Origin: an uncultured Pseudomonas sp.
GTDB lineage: Bacteria; Pseudomonadota; Gammaproteobacteria; Pseudomonadales; Pseudomonadaceae
DNA: 64,000 bases
NCBI RefSeq assembly: GCF_913774235.1
Contig: NZ_CAJYDW010000011.1
Location: 62,001-126,000, forward strand
Direction of reading: 5' to 3'
Shown: one piece after another, positions 17,885 to 27,281 of the stretch
Numbering within the stretch: the first letter of the stretch is position 1
Layout of the letters: every line of letters starts with the position of its first letter
Notes under the pieces: model-generated
Seen by the model: only the letters and a program-made list of their open reading frames with translations
Database searches by the model: none
What the model was told of the DNA's origin: nothing
Translations under genes and position numbers: made by a program

Positions 17885-18916
17885 ATGCATACCCTATCCT
17901 CTCGCGACCGCAACCAGGCCCTGCAAGATTCCTTGCAGCAATTCTGGCGCGTCGCCACGCCCGTGGTCCAGGCAGCCATGGCGATCCACGTGGCGCTGCT
18001 GGTCGTCTTCGCCCTGCTCGACAAGCCGCTGATGGTCGGCGCCAACGTGCTGAGCATTGCCCTGTACGTCGGTTGTCTGACCGCCCTGCGCCGCCGCCGC
18101 TATCGCTCCGCGAGCCTCCTCATGAGCAGCGAGATCGTCGCCCATGCCTGGCTCGCTACCTGGCAGCTGGGGTGGGACAGCAACTTCCACTACTACGTCC
18201 TGTGCATCCTGCCGATCGTCATCTACAACTACCGCACGGCACCCAAGCGGCACCTGCTGCTGGTGCTCGGTATCCTGGTCACGCTCGCCGGCGGCTACCT
18301 GCTGCACCCACAGGCGGGACTGGCCCCCACGGCCATGCGACTGTTCGGCACTGGCAATATCATCAGCGCTCTGCTGTTGCTGCTCTATGGCACAGGCGCC
18401 GCCTTCCATTACAGCACCAAGATGCAGCTGGACCTACTGCACTCCGCCAGCCATGACAGCCTCACCAATCTCTACAATCGTCGGCGCATCCTCGATCAGG
18501 CACACCAGGAAAAAGGCCTGAGCGGCAGCCTCATCCTGTTCGATGTCGACCACTTCAAATCCATCAACGACCGCTTCGGCCACGATTGTGGCGACCTGGT
18601 ATTGCAGCGGATCGCCGACGTCATTCGCCGCGAGGTGCGCCAGTCGGACCTCGCGGCGCGTTGGGGCGGTGAGGAATTCCTCGTCCTGCTGCCCAAGGCC
18701 ACGACCGGCGTCGCCTGGACCGTGGCGGAGCGCATCCGCCAGCGCCTGGCCGAGGTGACCGAGGCCCTCGACCGGGGCCCCGTAAGGGTCACGGCTACCC
18801 TCGCAGTGTGCGAGATCCGTGATTGCGAAGTTTTCGCCAGCGCCCTGGAGCGGGCCGACCAGGCGCTCTATCTCGGCAAGCAGCAGGGTCGCGACCGGGT
18901 GATGCTGGCCGCCTGA
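17885..18916 (+). CDS. Diguanylate cyclase with N-terminal membrane domain
   Basis: About 343 residues. The first ~185 form five or six hydrophobic helices. The GGDEF domain then has SHDSLTNLYNRRRIL, FDVDHFKSINDRFGHDCGD and an intact WGGEEFLVLLP loop. Unlike the cyclase at 4203 it keeps an RxxD inhibitory site (RQSD, nine residues before GGEEF), so feedback by cyclic di-GMP is expected. The signal sensed by the membrane part is unknown. ATG 17885 is chosen; a TTG directly before it is the alternative. Confidence 0.9.
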   Translation: MHTLSSRDRNQALQDSLQQFWRVATPVVQAAMAIHVALLVVFALLDKPLMVGANVLSIALYVGCLTALRRRRYRSASLLMSSEIVAHAWLATWQLGWDSNFHYYVLCILPIVIYNYRTAPKRHLLLVLGILVTLAGGYLLHPQAGLAPTAMRLFGTGNIISALLLLLYGTGAAFHYSTKMQLDLLHSASHDSLTNLYNRRRILDQAHQEKGLSGSLILFDVDHFKSINDRFGHDCGDLVLQRIADVIRREVRQSDLAARWGGEEFLVLLPKATTGVAWTVAERIRQRLAEVTEALDRGPVRVTATLAVCEIRDCEVFASALERADQALYLGKQQGRDRVMLAA

Positions 18917-18931
18917 ACCTCGCGCGCCTGG

Positions 18932-20602
18932 CTAGACCACGAAACGTTGCAGGGTCCCGTGCAGGTCGGCGGCGAGGCTCGAGAGTTGTTGGCTGCTGGC
19001 ACTGGTCTGCTGGGCACCGGCGGCGGTTTGGGTGGCGGCATCCCGGATCAGCGTCAGATTGCGGTCGACCTCCTCGGTGGTCGCCGTCTGCTGCTGGGTG
19101 GCCGCGGAAATCGCATCGTTGCGTCTTTCGATAGCAGCGACGGCCTGGGTGATGCCTTCCAACACCTGCCAGGTAGCCTGTGCCTTGTCGCGGGTTTGGC
19201 TGGCCTGGGCCCGGCTCTGATCGAGCGCTACCGCGGTCTTCTGGCTGACCTGCTGCACGCCGCCGATGAGGCCTTCGATCTCGCGGGTCGAATCGCCAGT
19301 CCGCCGCGCCAGCCCGCGCACCTCGTCCGCTACCACGGCGAAGCCACGGCCAGCGTCACCCGCGCGCGCCGCTTCGATGGCGGCATTGAGCGCCAGCAGA
19401 TTGGTCTGCTCGGCGACTTCACGAATCACATCGAGCATCTTGCTGATGCCCTTGGACTGCTCGGCCAGGTGCCCGGCCTGGGCGGCGGCCTCGTCAACGT
19501 TGCCCACCAGTTCGGTGATGGCGGCCAGCGTTTCCTGTACCTGCGCCTTTCCTTCATGGGCCTGGTCGACGCAACGGCGTGACTCTTCCGACGTGGACAT
19601 GGCATGTTCGCAGACGGCCTGCACCGCCTGGTTGAGCTGGTTGACCGCCACCGCCGCCTGCTGGATCTCGGCGGTCTGCCGTTCAAGGTTGACACAGCTT
19701 TCGTCCATCACCGCGCACATCTGCGTCGACGCCGACGCCAGTTGCTCGGAGGCATCGCCCGTGCGCGCCAGCACTTCGCGCAGGTTGCCCTGCATGCGCT
19801 CCAGGGCCAGCAACAACGTCGCCGCCTCGTCCCGCCCCTGGGGCTCGATGCGCTGCCGCAGATCGCCCGCGGCGATGCCGGTGGCGATATCCACGGCTTG
19901 GCGCAGGGGCTGCACCACGCTGCGAGTCAGGCGCCACGCCAGTAGCAGCAGCAGCACGATGGCACTGCCGATGGCCGACCAGACGATGGTGCGGGCCTTG
20001 ATGAACTGGCTCTCGGCACGTTCCTTGGCCTGGGCCGCGCTCTGCTTGTTCAGTTCGCGCAACAGCTGGACCTGCATGTCCATCAGATCGCCCTTGAGGC
20101 CCACCACGGTGTCCAGCTGCATCCGTGCCGCCGGTATCTGCTGCTGCTCGATCAGCTGCACCTCCTGGCGCAGACCGCTCACGAAGGGCTGGTAGGCCTC
20201 GTGCAGCGCCTTCACCGAATCGCCTTCGGTGGCATCGGTGATCACGGGTTCATAGTCGCGGAACAGCTGGTCGGTCTCGTTCACCAGCTGTTCCAGGGTG
20301 ATCTTGCTCATGGCTACGGCGCCGGGGTCTTCGGCGTTGAGCAACACCACCGATGCCTGATTGCGCAATTTCCCGAGGTTAACCGCCAGCGCATCGGCAA
20401 TGGCGATGCTCGGCAGGCAGTCCTGCTCCATGATCAGCGCCTGGCGCCGCAGTTGCTGCATTTCCCATAGCGAGAAGCTGCCGAGGCCGGCCAGCAGCAC
20501 CGCGGCGAAGGTGAAGGAGCACAGCATCCGCGGGCCGGTCCTGAGCGATCTGAGCCAGGATCGGCGAGACCAACGACGCAAGGGAGCGAAGAGACGGAAC
20601 AT
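18932..20602 (-). CDS. Methyl-accepting chemotaxis protein
   Basis: About 556 residues. An N-terminal transmembrane helix (near 30-50), a ~150-residue helical periplasmic domain of the four-helix-bundle type ([14 protein letters not shown] onward), a second helix near 210-230 ([13 protein letters not shown]), a HAMP domain, and the long cytoplasmic signalling coiled coil. The hairpin tip is conserved ([24 protein letters not shown], then [15 protein letters not shown]). It relays a ligand signal to CheA/CheW. The C-terminus lacks a CheR-binding pentapeptide. ATG 20602 is used; GTG 20611 also fits. Confidence 0.92.
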   Translation of the reverse strand: MFRLFAPLRRWSRRSWLRSLRTGPRMLCSFTFAAVLLAGLGSFSLWEMQQLRRQALIMEQDCLPSIAIADALAVNLGKLRNQASVVLLNAEDPGAVAMSKITLEQLVNETDQLFRDYEPVITDATEGDSVKALHEAYQPFVSGLRQEVQLIEQQQIPAARMQLDTVVGLKGDLMDMQVQLLRELNKQSAAQAKERAESQFIKARTIVWSAIGSAIVLLLLLAWRLTRSVVQPLRQAVDIATGIAAGDLRQRIEPQGRDEAATLLLALERMQGNLREVLARTGDASEQLASASTQMCAVMDESCVNLERQTAEIQQAAVAVNQLNQAVQAVCEHAMSTSEESRRCVDQAHEGKAQVQETLAAITELVGNVDEAAAQAGHLAEQSKGISKMLDVIREVAEQTNLLALNAAIEAARAGDAGRGFAVVADEVRGLARRTGDSTREIEGLIGGVQQVSQKTAVALDQSRAQASQTRDKAQATWQVLEGITQAVAAIERRNDAISAATQQQTATTEEVDRNLTLIRDAATQTAAGAQQTSASSQQLSSLAADLHGTLQRFVV

Positions 20603-20765
20603 GGTCGCCACTACCAGAAGACGATAATGCGCGCAGACTAGGGAAGTCAGATGTCGACTTGATTACAAAAGGCCAGTGTCGGTGAAAGACATCAGACCAC
20701 CGCTTCGAGCGCCCAAAGCGCTCCAGGTGGACAGGGTGGCGCCTTGCTCCAGCGCCGCGCGCCGC

Positions 20766-21029
20766 TCAGCCGCAGGCGACTTCCACGGGGACCAGTCGCA
20801 GCTTGATGCCGGTGCGTCTCAGCGTGAGGATGTCACCCTCGCGCTGACCGACCTCGTCGCCCAGGGTACTGCAGAGCGTTCCGCCGAGCAGCCGCGCGTA
20901 GGTGCGCGGATCCTCGCCGTCGCAGCCTGCGGCGATGTGCAATTCGCCCTGCAGCAGCTTCCCGGCGGTGCGGCCGCTGGCGAGGTCGACGAGGAGGTAG
21001 TCGCGGTCAGGCTGGTAGGTGAAGGTCAT
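20766..21029 (-). CDS. Hypothetical protein downstream of ohrR
   Basis: 87 residues, no membrane segment or signal peptide, predicted mostly beta strand, with three Cys and a basic LTLRRTGIKLRL stretch near the end. No family is recognised. It begins 50 bases after the OhrR-type gene on the same strand, so the two probably share a transcript. Codon use is normal for this genome. A role tied to the regulator or to peroxide stress is only a guess from position. Confidence 0.6.
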   Translation of the reverse strand: MTFTYQPDRDYLLVDLASGRTAGKLLQGELHIAAGCDGEDPRTYARLLGGTLCSTLGDEVGQREGDILTLRRTGIKLRLVPVEVACG

Positions 21030-21079
21030 ACGATTTCCCGAGCGGCTGTAGCCATGGGAACCCCCAGCCCGGGGTTGGT

Positions 21080-21532
21080 TCAGGAATTCGTTCCGCCTTC
21101 CTGGTCGAGGCGCTGGCGCAGCCGCACCAGGGTCTCGCGCAGATCGTCGAGGCCGGCATCACCCAGGGCACAGACTTCCCGTACATGGCTGTTGACGCCG
21201 CTGGCCTGGTCGCGCAGGGCCCGCCCGTTCGCAGTGAGTTCGATGGACAGGTTGCGCTCGTCCTCCGCACTGCGCCGCCGCGTGACCAGCCCCGCTCCCT
21301 CGAGCCGCTTGACCACCGGCGTCAGGGCACCCGAATCCTGACGCAAGCGACTGGACAGCTCCTTGAGCGTGAGGCCGTCATGCTCCCAGAGCACCAGCAT
21401 GATCAGATATTGCGGGAAGGTGAGCCCCATGCTTTCCAGTAATGGCTTGTAGAGCTGGGTCATGGCGAGCGAAGCCGAATACAGGGAAAAGCACAGTTGT
21501 TGGTCGAGCAGCAGTGGATCTTTGACAGTCAT
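21080..21532 (-). CDS. ohrR: OhrR-type MarR family redox regulator
   Basis: 150 residues with a MarR winged helix (LTLKELSSRLRQDSGALTPVVKRLE, then RRRSAEDERNLSIELT wing). The N-terminal LLLDQQLCFSLYSASLAM contains the redox-sensing Cys (residue 14) of OhrR proteins, followed by the YKPLL helix typical of the family. OhrR represses peroxide defence genes until the Cys is oxidised by organic hydroperoxide. The start is at MTVKDPLLL, the family position. No ohr gene lies beside it; a divergent MFS exporter and a small downstream gene do. Confidence 0.85.
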   Translation of the reverse strand: MTVKDPLLLDQQLCFSLYSASLAMTQLYKPLLESMGLTFPQYLIMLVLWEHDGLTLKELSSRLRQDSGALTPVVKRLEGAGLVTRRRSAEDERNLSIELTANGRALRDQASGVNSHVREVCALGDAGLDDLRETLVRLRQRLDQEGGTNS

Positions 21533-21712
21533 GGTTAGGCCGTTGCGAGAGGCAGAAACAGGATGGATCGGGGCCATGGAACGCCGCTACGAGCCACAAG
21601 ACTCGCGCCGCCGTGATCAACTCCTGGAAACATCCGGTAACTTGCGCTGGATTCCGATTTAACAGGATGCCACAGTGAGGGGCTGGACATAAATAATAAG
21701 GGTAATACCTGC

Positions 21713-22945
21713 ATGGCCGTTTCCTCTGCCTCCCCGCTCACACCCGGCGAAACCGCTGTCGCCAGCGCGGCGACGGCCTCGCCTCTGGTCATGGGGATTC
21801 TCGCTTCCTGCGCCCTCGCCCATTTGATCAATGACCTCATCCAATCGGTGCTGCCCTCGATCTATCCGATGCTCAAGGACAGTTATGGTCTGACTTTTAC
21901 CCAGATCGGCCTCATCACCCTGGCCTTCCAGATCACTGCTTCGCTGCTGCAGCCTTGGATCGGCTTCCACACCGATCGCCATCCCAAGCCCTACCTGTTG
22001 CCAGCGGGCATGGTCTGCACCCTGATCGGTGTGCTGCTGCTGGCCTTCGTCGGCAGCTTTCCAGCGATCCTCGCCGCTTCGGCGCTGATCGGCGTCGGCT
22101 CCTCCACCTTCCATCCGGAGACCTCGAGGGTCGCACGATTGGCCTCGGGCGGTCGCTTCGGCCTGGCCCAGTCGACCTTCCAGGTGGGCGGCAACGCCGG
22201 TACCGCCATCGGCCCACTGCTGGCCGCAGCCATCGTCATTCCCTACGGCCAGACCCATGTCGCCTGGTTCGCCCTCTTCGCGGTCTTCGCCATCGGCGTG
22301 CAGTACGGCCTGTCGCGCTGGTATCGCCAGCACCTACGCAGCGCAAAGGGTCGCAAGGCGGCCCAGGTGGATCACGGCCTGTCGCGCGGACGGGTGACCT
22401 TCGCCCTGGTCGTGCTGGCCCTGCTGGTGTTCTCCAAGTACATCTACATGGCCAGCATCACCAGCTACTTCACCTTCTACCTGATCGAACGCTTCGGCCT
22501 GTCGGTGGCCAGTTCCCAGTTGCACCTGTTCCTCTTCCTCGGCGCGGTCGCGGCCGGGACCTTTCTCGGTGGCCCCATCGGCGACCGTATCGGGCGCAAG
22601 GCGGTCATCTGGTTCTCGATCCTCGGCGCGGCGCCCTTCACCCTGGCCCTGCCCTACGTGGACCTGTTCTGGACCAGCGTGCTCAGCGTCATCATCGGCT
22701 TCGTGCTGGCCTCGGCCTTTTCCGCCATCGTGGTCTATGCCCAGGAGCTGGTCCCGGGCAACGTCGGCATGATCGCCGGCGTCTTCTTCGGCCTGATGTT
22801 CGGCTTCAGCGCCATCGCCGCGGCCGGCCTCGGCGCGCTGGCGGATCACCACGGCATCGAATACGTCTACCAGCTGTGCTCTTACATGCCGCTGCTGGGC
22901 GTGCTGACCATCCTGCTGCCCGCTACCCGCCACAAGAGCGCCTGA
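21713..22945 (+). CDS. MFS efflux transporter, fosmidomycin-resistance (Fsr) type
   Basis: 410 residues with twelve predicted transmembrane helices. The first helix region (LAHLINDLIQSVLPSIYPML) and the segment QIGLITLAFQITASLLQPWIG match the Fsr branch of the major facilitator superfamily, as does the HPETSRVARLASGGRFGLAQS loop. It should be an inner-membrane proton-driven exporter of small organic compounds; the substrate is unknown. It is divergent from the OhrR-type gene across 180 bases, so oxidant-induced expression is plausible. Confidence 0.87.
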   Translation: MAVSSASPLTPGETAVASAATASPLVMGILASCALAHLINDLIQSVLPSIYPMLKDSYGLTFTQIGLITLAFQITASLLQPWIGFHTDRHPKPYLLPAGMVCTLIGVLLLAFVGSFPAILAASALIGVGSSTFHPETSRVARLASGGRFGLAQSTFQVGGNAGTAIGPLLAAAIVIPYGQTHVAWFALFAVFAIGVQYGLSRWYRQHLRSAKGRKAAQVDHGLSRGRVTFALVVLALLVFSKYIYMASITSYFTFYLIERFGLSVASSQLHLFLFLGAVAAGTFLGGPIGDRIGRKAVIWFSILGAAPFTLALPYVDLFWTSVLSVIIGFVLASAFSAIVVYAQELVPGNVGMIAGVFFGLMFGFSAIAAAGLGALADHHGIEYVYQLCSYMPLLGVLTILLPATRHKSA

Positions 22946-23049
22946 GGCTGAACGCCACGAGCGCACGCCATCCCGAAGGCGCGCTCGTCATGGCGCCGCC
23001 GATCGGCAACCGCTACGCTTGCCGCCCCTGAACCGCTGCCCGAGCCCCG

Positions 23050-23706
23050 ATGAAGACCCCGCTGCACTACCTGGTCCGCTACCCGTCCGCCAACCTGCTG
23101 TTCATCCAGTTGCTCGGACTGCTGCTCTATCCGCTGGTGGAGCACCAGGAGCATGGTCGTGCCCTGGTCGGCGCCTTCGGCATCATCGTCCTGGCCACCG
23201 CCCTGCGCATGGTGCGCCGCAGCCCGACCATCCAGTGGCTGGGCTTCATCCTGGCGGGCTGCATCCTGATCCTCACGGTGCTGATCGAATGGCGCGGCGA
23301 GCATCAGTTCGTGGTGACGCTGGCGATCCTGGACGCCGTCTTCTACTTCTACACCGCCGGTAGCCTGATCGCCTACATGATGGAAGATCAGCGCGCCACC
23401 ACCGACGAACTCTTCGCCGTGGGCGCGACCTTCACCCTGCTGGCCTGGGCCTTCGCCCACACCTTTTCCGCCTGCCAGATGCTGCAACCGGGCAGCTTCA
23501 CCGCGGCCAACGATCCCACCGCCCCGCGCACCTGGACGGAGTTGCTCTATGTGAGCTTCGCCATCCTCTCCGGCGTCGGCCTGAGCGATATCTATCCGAT
23601 CCGTCCCATGGCTCGCTCGCTGGTGATGCTCGGGCAATTCTCCGGGGTGATGTACATCGCCCTGGTGGTCACCCGCCTGGTCACCCTGACGGTACGCAAC
23701 CGCTAG
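23050..23706 (+). CDS. Potassium-channel-like membrane protein with altered filter
   Basis: 218 residues with about six hydrophobic helices. The C-terminal part (TWTELLYVSFAIL, pore loop, then RPMARSLVMLGQFSGVMYIALVVTRLV) has the layout of the two-helix ion-channel domain (Ion_trans_2), with the outer Trp, the pore helix and the inner helix. Where potassium channels have TVGYGD this protein has GVGLSD (residues 175-180), so selectivity may differ or be lost. It is a single gene, tail-to-tail with the flavoenzyme gene, the ends overlapping by four bases. Confidence 0.75.
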   Translation: MKTPLHYLVRYPSANLLFIQLLGLLLYPLVEHQEHGRALVGAFGIIVLATALRMVRRSPTIQWLGFILAGCILILTVLIEWRGEHQFVVTLAILDAVFYFYTAGSLIAYMMEDQRATTDELFAVGATFTLLAWAFAHTFSACQMLQPGSFTAANDPTAPRTWTELLYVSFAILSGVGLSDIYPIRPMARSLVMLGQFSGVMYIALVVTRLVTLTVRNR

Positions 23707-24872
23707 CCGAACCGCGCCAGGGCGAAGGCACTCAGATCGATAGCGCTGCCTCCCTCCACCACCCGCTGCGCCAGGGCCTCGCCCAGGGCAGCGGAATGCT
23801 TGAATCCATGCCCGGAACAGGCGCTGACCAGGGTGACGCCCGGCAGCCTGGGATGCTCGTCGACGATGAAGCCGAAGTCGGGTGTGACGGTATAGGCGCA
23901 GACCGCGCTGCGCACCGCCCGCGGCGACAGGCCACCCACCCACCGTCCTACTTGATCGCTGAACAGCTTGCTCGATTCGTCAGGATGAATGTGCCGGTCA
24001 ATACGTGTAGGGGTGGTATTATTCAGATACTGCTCGGTGGCGACCTTTACCGAGTGCTCGCCGGGGAGCGGCGGGAAACCGTAGAAGAGATCGCTGTCGC
24101 CACTGCCATGCGCCAGGATGAAGCTCGGCGAATCAGCCGGAAACCGTGCAGGCTCGGCCAGCTCGAACCAGTGCAGCGTCTGTCGGCAGACCCGCAGCAG
24201 ATCCGTGAAGGGTGCGCCGAGCAACCCGGCACTCCACATGCCGGCGGCGACGATGACCCGCTCGGCCCGCCAGGTACCCTGGGCCGAACGCAGGAGCACG
24301 CCCTGCCCGTCCTGGACGATCTGTTCGATGGTGGTGTAGGCGAACAGCTGAGCGCCGCGCTCCCGAGCGCCATCCAGCTGCGCCTGGATGCAGGCCTCCG
24401 GGTAGAGGTAGCCGCCGCCTGGCTCGAAATAGCCCAGGGCATCGTCCTCCACCTGGAACTGGGGAAAGCGTCGGCGAATGCCGGGGCCGTCCCAGGCTTC
24501 GTGCGGGATGCCGTAGCGCTGCGCCAGTTCCAGGGTGGCCCGGGTGAAATCCGGCCGGCCATGGTGGCTCGTCGCCGTGGCGGTGGCCGTCATGATCAGC
24601 ACCCCGCACTGCTCGAACAGCTTCACCCCGCGCTCAGCCTCCAACTCCCGCCATAGCTGGTGCGAACGCAGCGCCAAGGGCACATAGGCAGCGCCCTCGC
24701 CCACCGCCTGACGGGTGATACGGGTCGCGCCATGGCTGGAGCCCAGATCGTGGGGTGGCGAATGACGGTCGATTCCCGCCACCTTCACGCCCCGCCTGGC
24801 CAGTTGATAGAGGGCGGCGGCGCCCATGGCGCCCAGCCCCAGGACGATCACATCGAAGCTCTTTTCCTGCAC
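23703..24872 (-). CDS. FAD-dependent oxidase, sarcosine/N-methyltryptophan oxidase type
   Basis: 389 residues, the length of monomeric sarcosine oxidases. It has the dinucleotide-binding GLGAMGAAALYQLARRG at the start, the family mark SHGATRITRQA near 45-55, and the C-terminal ACSGHGFKHSAALGEALA, in which the Cys is at the place where FAD is covalently bound in this family. It should oxidise an N-methyl or secondary amino acid, giving H2O2. The GTG start at 24872 is preceded by GGAGGG at ideal spacing and replaces a longer frame to 24923. One copy of a 14-base repeat lies inside it (24008). Confidence 0.85.
   Translation of the reverse strand: MQEKSFDVIVLGLGAMGAAALYQLARRGVKVAGIDRHSPPHDLGSSHGATRITRQAVGEGAAYVPLALRSHQLWRELEAERGVKLFEQCGVLIMTATATATSHHGRPDFTRATLELAQRYGIPHEAWDGPGIRRRFPQFQVEDDALGYFEPGGGYLYPEACIQAQLDGARERGAQLFAYTTIEQIVQDGQGVLLRSAQGTWRAERVIVAAGMWSAGLLGAPFTDLLRVCRQTLHWFELAEPARFPADSPSFILAHGSGDSDLFYGFPPLPGEHSVKVATEQYLNNTTPTRIDRHIHPDESSKLFSDQVGRWVGGLSPRAVRSAVCAYTVTPDFGFIVDEHPRLPGVTLVSACSGHGFKHSAALGEALAQRVVEGGSAIDLSAFALARFG
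24008..24021 (+). repeat. 14-base repeat TAGGGGTGGTATTA, copy 1
   Basis: Exact copy inside the flavin oxidase gene, where the minus strand encodes part of LNNTTPTR. Identical copies occur at 24981 and 36697, all in the same orientation. Chance occurrence three times in this length is improbable. Confidence 0.6.
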
Positions 24873-24980
24873 GTCCAGCCCTCCGCATTCACGAAGGCCG
24901 CACTCTAGCAGACGCCCGATCACACCCCGCCCTGTTGATCACGGGCGCGGCGGAAGGGTTATGCAGTTACACCGCCGGTA

Positions 24981-24994
24981 TAGGGGTGGTATTA
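24981..24994 (+). repeat. 14-base repeat TAGGGGTGGTATTA, copy 2
   Basis: Exact copy overlapping the stop codon of the fatty acid desaturase gene (stop at 24992-24994) and extending into the gap before the oxidase gene. Confidence 0.6.
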
Positions 24995-25990
24995 CCAAGG
25001 CAGGCAGTAGGCGCAGGGCCGCTGCTGATCCTCTGCCGCCCGCGGCGTGATGGGCGCTGCTGGGTGCAAGGGTGCATCCACCGGACGCCAGGCGAAGCGA
25101 CGAGCCAGGTCGCGGTAACCGGCGAATACGAACTGACCGCTGCGGGCCTGATAGGCCTTCCGCCTGGCGCGATAGACACGGGGAATCTGATACCAAGGCA
25201 GGCCTGGCAGATCGTGATGCACCAGATGCAGGCTGTTATTGAGGAACAGCAGGCGCAAGGGCCCGCGGCTCTCGTTGAGCACGCAGCGCTGCGCCGGGTC
25301 CTGGGCGGGGCGGTGTTCGTAGAAGGAGCGGACCAGGGCCAGCGCCAGTGCCGGCCAGGCGGCACCCAGGACATAGACCACCGCCGGCATGCCGGCCAGG
25401 CGTTGGACGCCGAATAGCAGCAGCGCGATGAGCGCCAGGTGCAGAGTCCAGGTCTGCAACACGGCCGGCTCACCACGGCGCCAGCGGCGAACCTCTTGGC
25501 AGAGCGTGCCGTGCAGCGCCAGGATCGGTCCCATCAGCAGGCGACCGGCCAGGGTTTTGTCCAGCCACAGCAGTCCGCGGCCCAGCGGCCCCCGCCGCTC
25601 CCAGAGCTCGCCGTCGAGATAGCGGCTTTCCGGATCGCGCTGGGGATCGGTGAGGTGCTCACGCTGGTGATGCTGCAGATGGCTATCGCGATAGAGCGGA
25701 TAGGGAAACCACAGGCCGAGCGGCGGATACGCCAACAACCCATTGAGCCACTGCCAGCGGGTGGGATGCCCATGGATGAGTTCATGCTGCAGGGATTGCT
25801 GCAGCACCAGAACGAGGACCAGCGGCGGTAGCACCCAGTAGCCAGCCCAGGACCAGGCGCTGACCAGCGCCAGCCAGCCGCCATAGACACCGATGAGCAG
25901 CGCCCAGGTCGGCCATTCGCTGCGCGCCGTGAAGGTTCGTCGCAACAACTTCACGAAGTAGCGCTGCCGCCGATCCAGATAGACATTCAC
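24992..25990 (-). CDS. Membrane fatty acid desaturase
   Basis: 332 residues with the three histidine boxes of di-iron desaturases in order: HELIHGH near 70, HLQHH near 105 and HLVHHD near 258, and hydrophobic segments between them. It should insert a double bond into an acyl chain or a related lipid at the inner membrane; the acyl specificity is not visible. The start is GTG with no strong ribosome site. The last residues (RPCAYCLPW) are Cys-rich for the family. It is a single gene; the long gap to the right holds divergent promoters. Confidence 0.85.
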   Translation of the reverse strand: MNVYLDRRQRYFVKLLRRTFTARSEWPTWALLIGVYGGWLALVSAWSWAGYWVLPPLVLVLVLQQSLQHELIHGHPTRWQWLNGLLAYPPLGLWFPYPLYRDSHLQHHQREHLTDPQRDPESRYLDGELWERRGPLGRGLLWLDKTLAGRLLMGPILALHGTLCQEVRRWRRGEPAVLQTWTLHLALIALLLFGVQRLAGMPAVVYVLGAAWPALALALVRSFYEHRPAQDPAQRCVLNESRGPLRLLFLNNSLHLVHHDLPGLPWYQIPRVYRARRKAYQARSGQFVFAGYRDLARRFAWRPVDAPLHPAAPITPRAAEDQQRPCAYCLPW

Positions 25991-26348
25991 CTCAGCACCT
26001 GAGCAAGACCAAAGGAAGCACGACCCTAATCAAGTAACTGGAGAGCGCCAAATAACCTTGCGGCATTACCTCCTGCCGTCATACGCCCCTGCTGGACACC
26101 TGCTGTTTCGGAGCGGGCAGCCGGCCTTGTCGAACATTTCACAAGTCACCGGGCGAGAAGCAAAAATTGAGGCAAGACAATTACATGGAGAATGTATCGG
26201 AGTGAAAAGAGTCAACGCCAAGTGTTGCTCCATAAACACTGAGATAACAACTCGACACCGGCATAAACTTAGTCCCATTTAAGATTAGAAACTTCGTAAA
26301 ACCCACTTCTACACTCCGGCGACATTTCATCCCGCCAGGAGTCTTGCC
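25991..26348. other. AT-richer intergenic region before the organosulfur operon
   Basis: About 360 bases between the desaturase (leftward) and the TauD-like gene (rightward), with lower GC than the genes. Short open frames in both directions here have poor codon quality and no ribosome site. It should hold promoters for both genes and, if regulation is as in other pseudomonads, sulfur-limitation control sites (CysB), though I cannot place one. CCAGGAG stands before the TauD-like ATG. Confidence 0.4.
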
Positions 26349-27260
26349 ATGTCTCTCGTTATCGAACCCGTCACTGGTCGTATCGGCGCTCAGGTGAGCG
26401 GCGTGAAACTGTCAGCCGCCCTCGACGATGCGACCTTCGCCGCGCTGCACCAGGCGCTGCTGACCCACAAGGTGCTGTTCCTGCGCGATCAGCACCTCAG
26501 CGACGAAGAGCACGAAGCCTTCTCCCGCCGTTTCGGCGAACAGGTCCCCCACCCCACCGTACGATCCGCGGAACGCAGTGCGGCCATTCTCAACCTGGAC
26601 TCGCGCAACAGCCGGGCCAACTCCTGGCATACCGATGTCACCTTCGTGGTGGATTATCCGAAGATTTCCATCCTGCGCGGCGTGGTGATCCCGGCCCAGG
26701 GTGGCGATACCGTCTGGGCCAATACCGCGGCGGCCTACGCCGATCTGCCGGAACCACTCAAGGCGCTGGCCGACGGTCTGCGCGCCCTGCATACCAATCT
26801 CTACGACTACGCCCCACCGCGTCATGCCGAAGCCAACGGCCTGCGGCGCTATCGCGAGGAATTCACCGCGGAGGTGTACGAGACCGAGCATCCGCTGGTA
26901 CGCGTCCATCCGGAGACCGGTGAACGCGCGCTGGTACTGGGGCATTTCGTCAAGCAGCTCCAGGGCGTGAGCGCCAACGACTCGCGACAGCTGCTGCGCC
27001 TGTTCCAGGATCGGGTGACGGCGCTGGAAAACACCGTGCGTTGGCGCTGGCAGGCGGGCGACGTAGTGCTCTGGGACAACCGTGCCACCCAGCACATCGC
27101 CATCGACGACTACGGCAGCGCCGAGCGCATCGTGCGCCGCACCACCATCGCCGGCGAGGTGCCCGTCGGCGTTGACGGCCGCCCCAGCCAAGCCATCAAG
27201 CCCACCGCGGAGGCCCGCTCGCCGCGGACCGAAGCCGACAAGAAACATTTGGCCGCCTGA
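26349..27260 (+). CDS. TauD/AtsK-type Fe(II)/2-oxoglutarate dioxygenase
   Basis: 303 residues. The facial triad is seen as His-x-Asp in SWHTDVTFV near 95-100 and the distal His in RATQHIAIDDYG near 255, with the 2-oxoglutarate-binding Arg in RIVRRTTIAG. Such enzymes release sulfite or sulfate from taurine, alkylsulfonates or alkyl sulfate esters. The length and tail resemble the alkylsulfatase AtsK more than TauD (283 residues in the second copy at 32332). It is first in an operon with a matching ABC importer, the substrate probably being an alkyl sulfate or sulfonate. Confidence 0.88.
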   Translation: MSLVIEPVTGRIGAQVSGVKLSAALDDATFAALHQALLTHKVLFLRDQHLSDEEHEAFSRRFGEQVPHPTVRSAERSAAILNLDSRNSRANSWHTDVTFVVDYPKISILRGVVIPAQGGDTVWANTAAAYADLPEPLKALADGLRALHTNLYDYAPPRHAEANGLRRYREEFTAEVYETEHPLVRVHPETGERALVLGHFVKQLQGVSANDSRQLLRLFQDRVTALENTVRWRWQAGDVVLWDNRATQHIAIDDYGSAERIVRRTTIAGEVPVGVDGRPSQAIKPTAEARSPRTEADKKHLAA

Positions 27261-27281
27261 CGGTCCAGCAAGGAGCCTGCC

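Noticed and set aside
21007-21270. Minus-strand frame of 87 codons overlapping ohrR
   Set aside because: Out-of-frame shadow of the OhrR-type gene.
24873-24923. Upstream GTG as start of the flavin oxidase
   Set aside because: GTG 24872 has an ideal GGAGGG and begins directly before the dinucleotide-binding fold; the extension is not a signal peptide.
26058-26282. Plus-strand frame of 74 codons in the gap before the TauD-like gene
   Set aside because: Low coding quality with AT-rich codons and no Shine-Dalgarno sequence; a similar frame exists on the opposite strand, as expected by chance.
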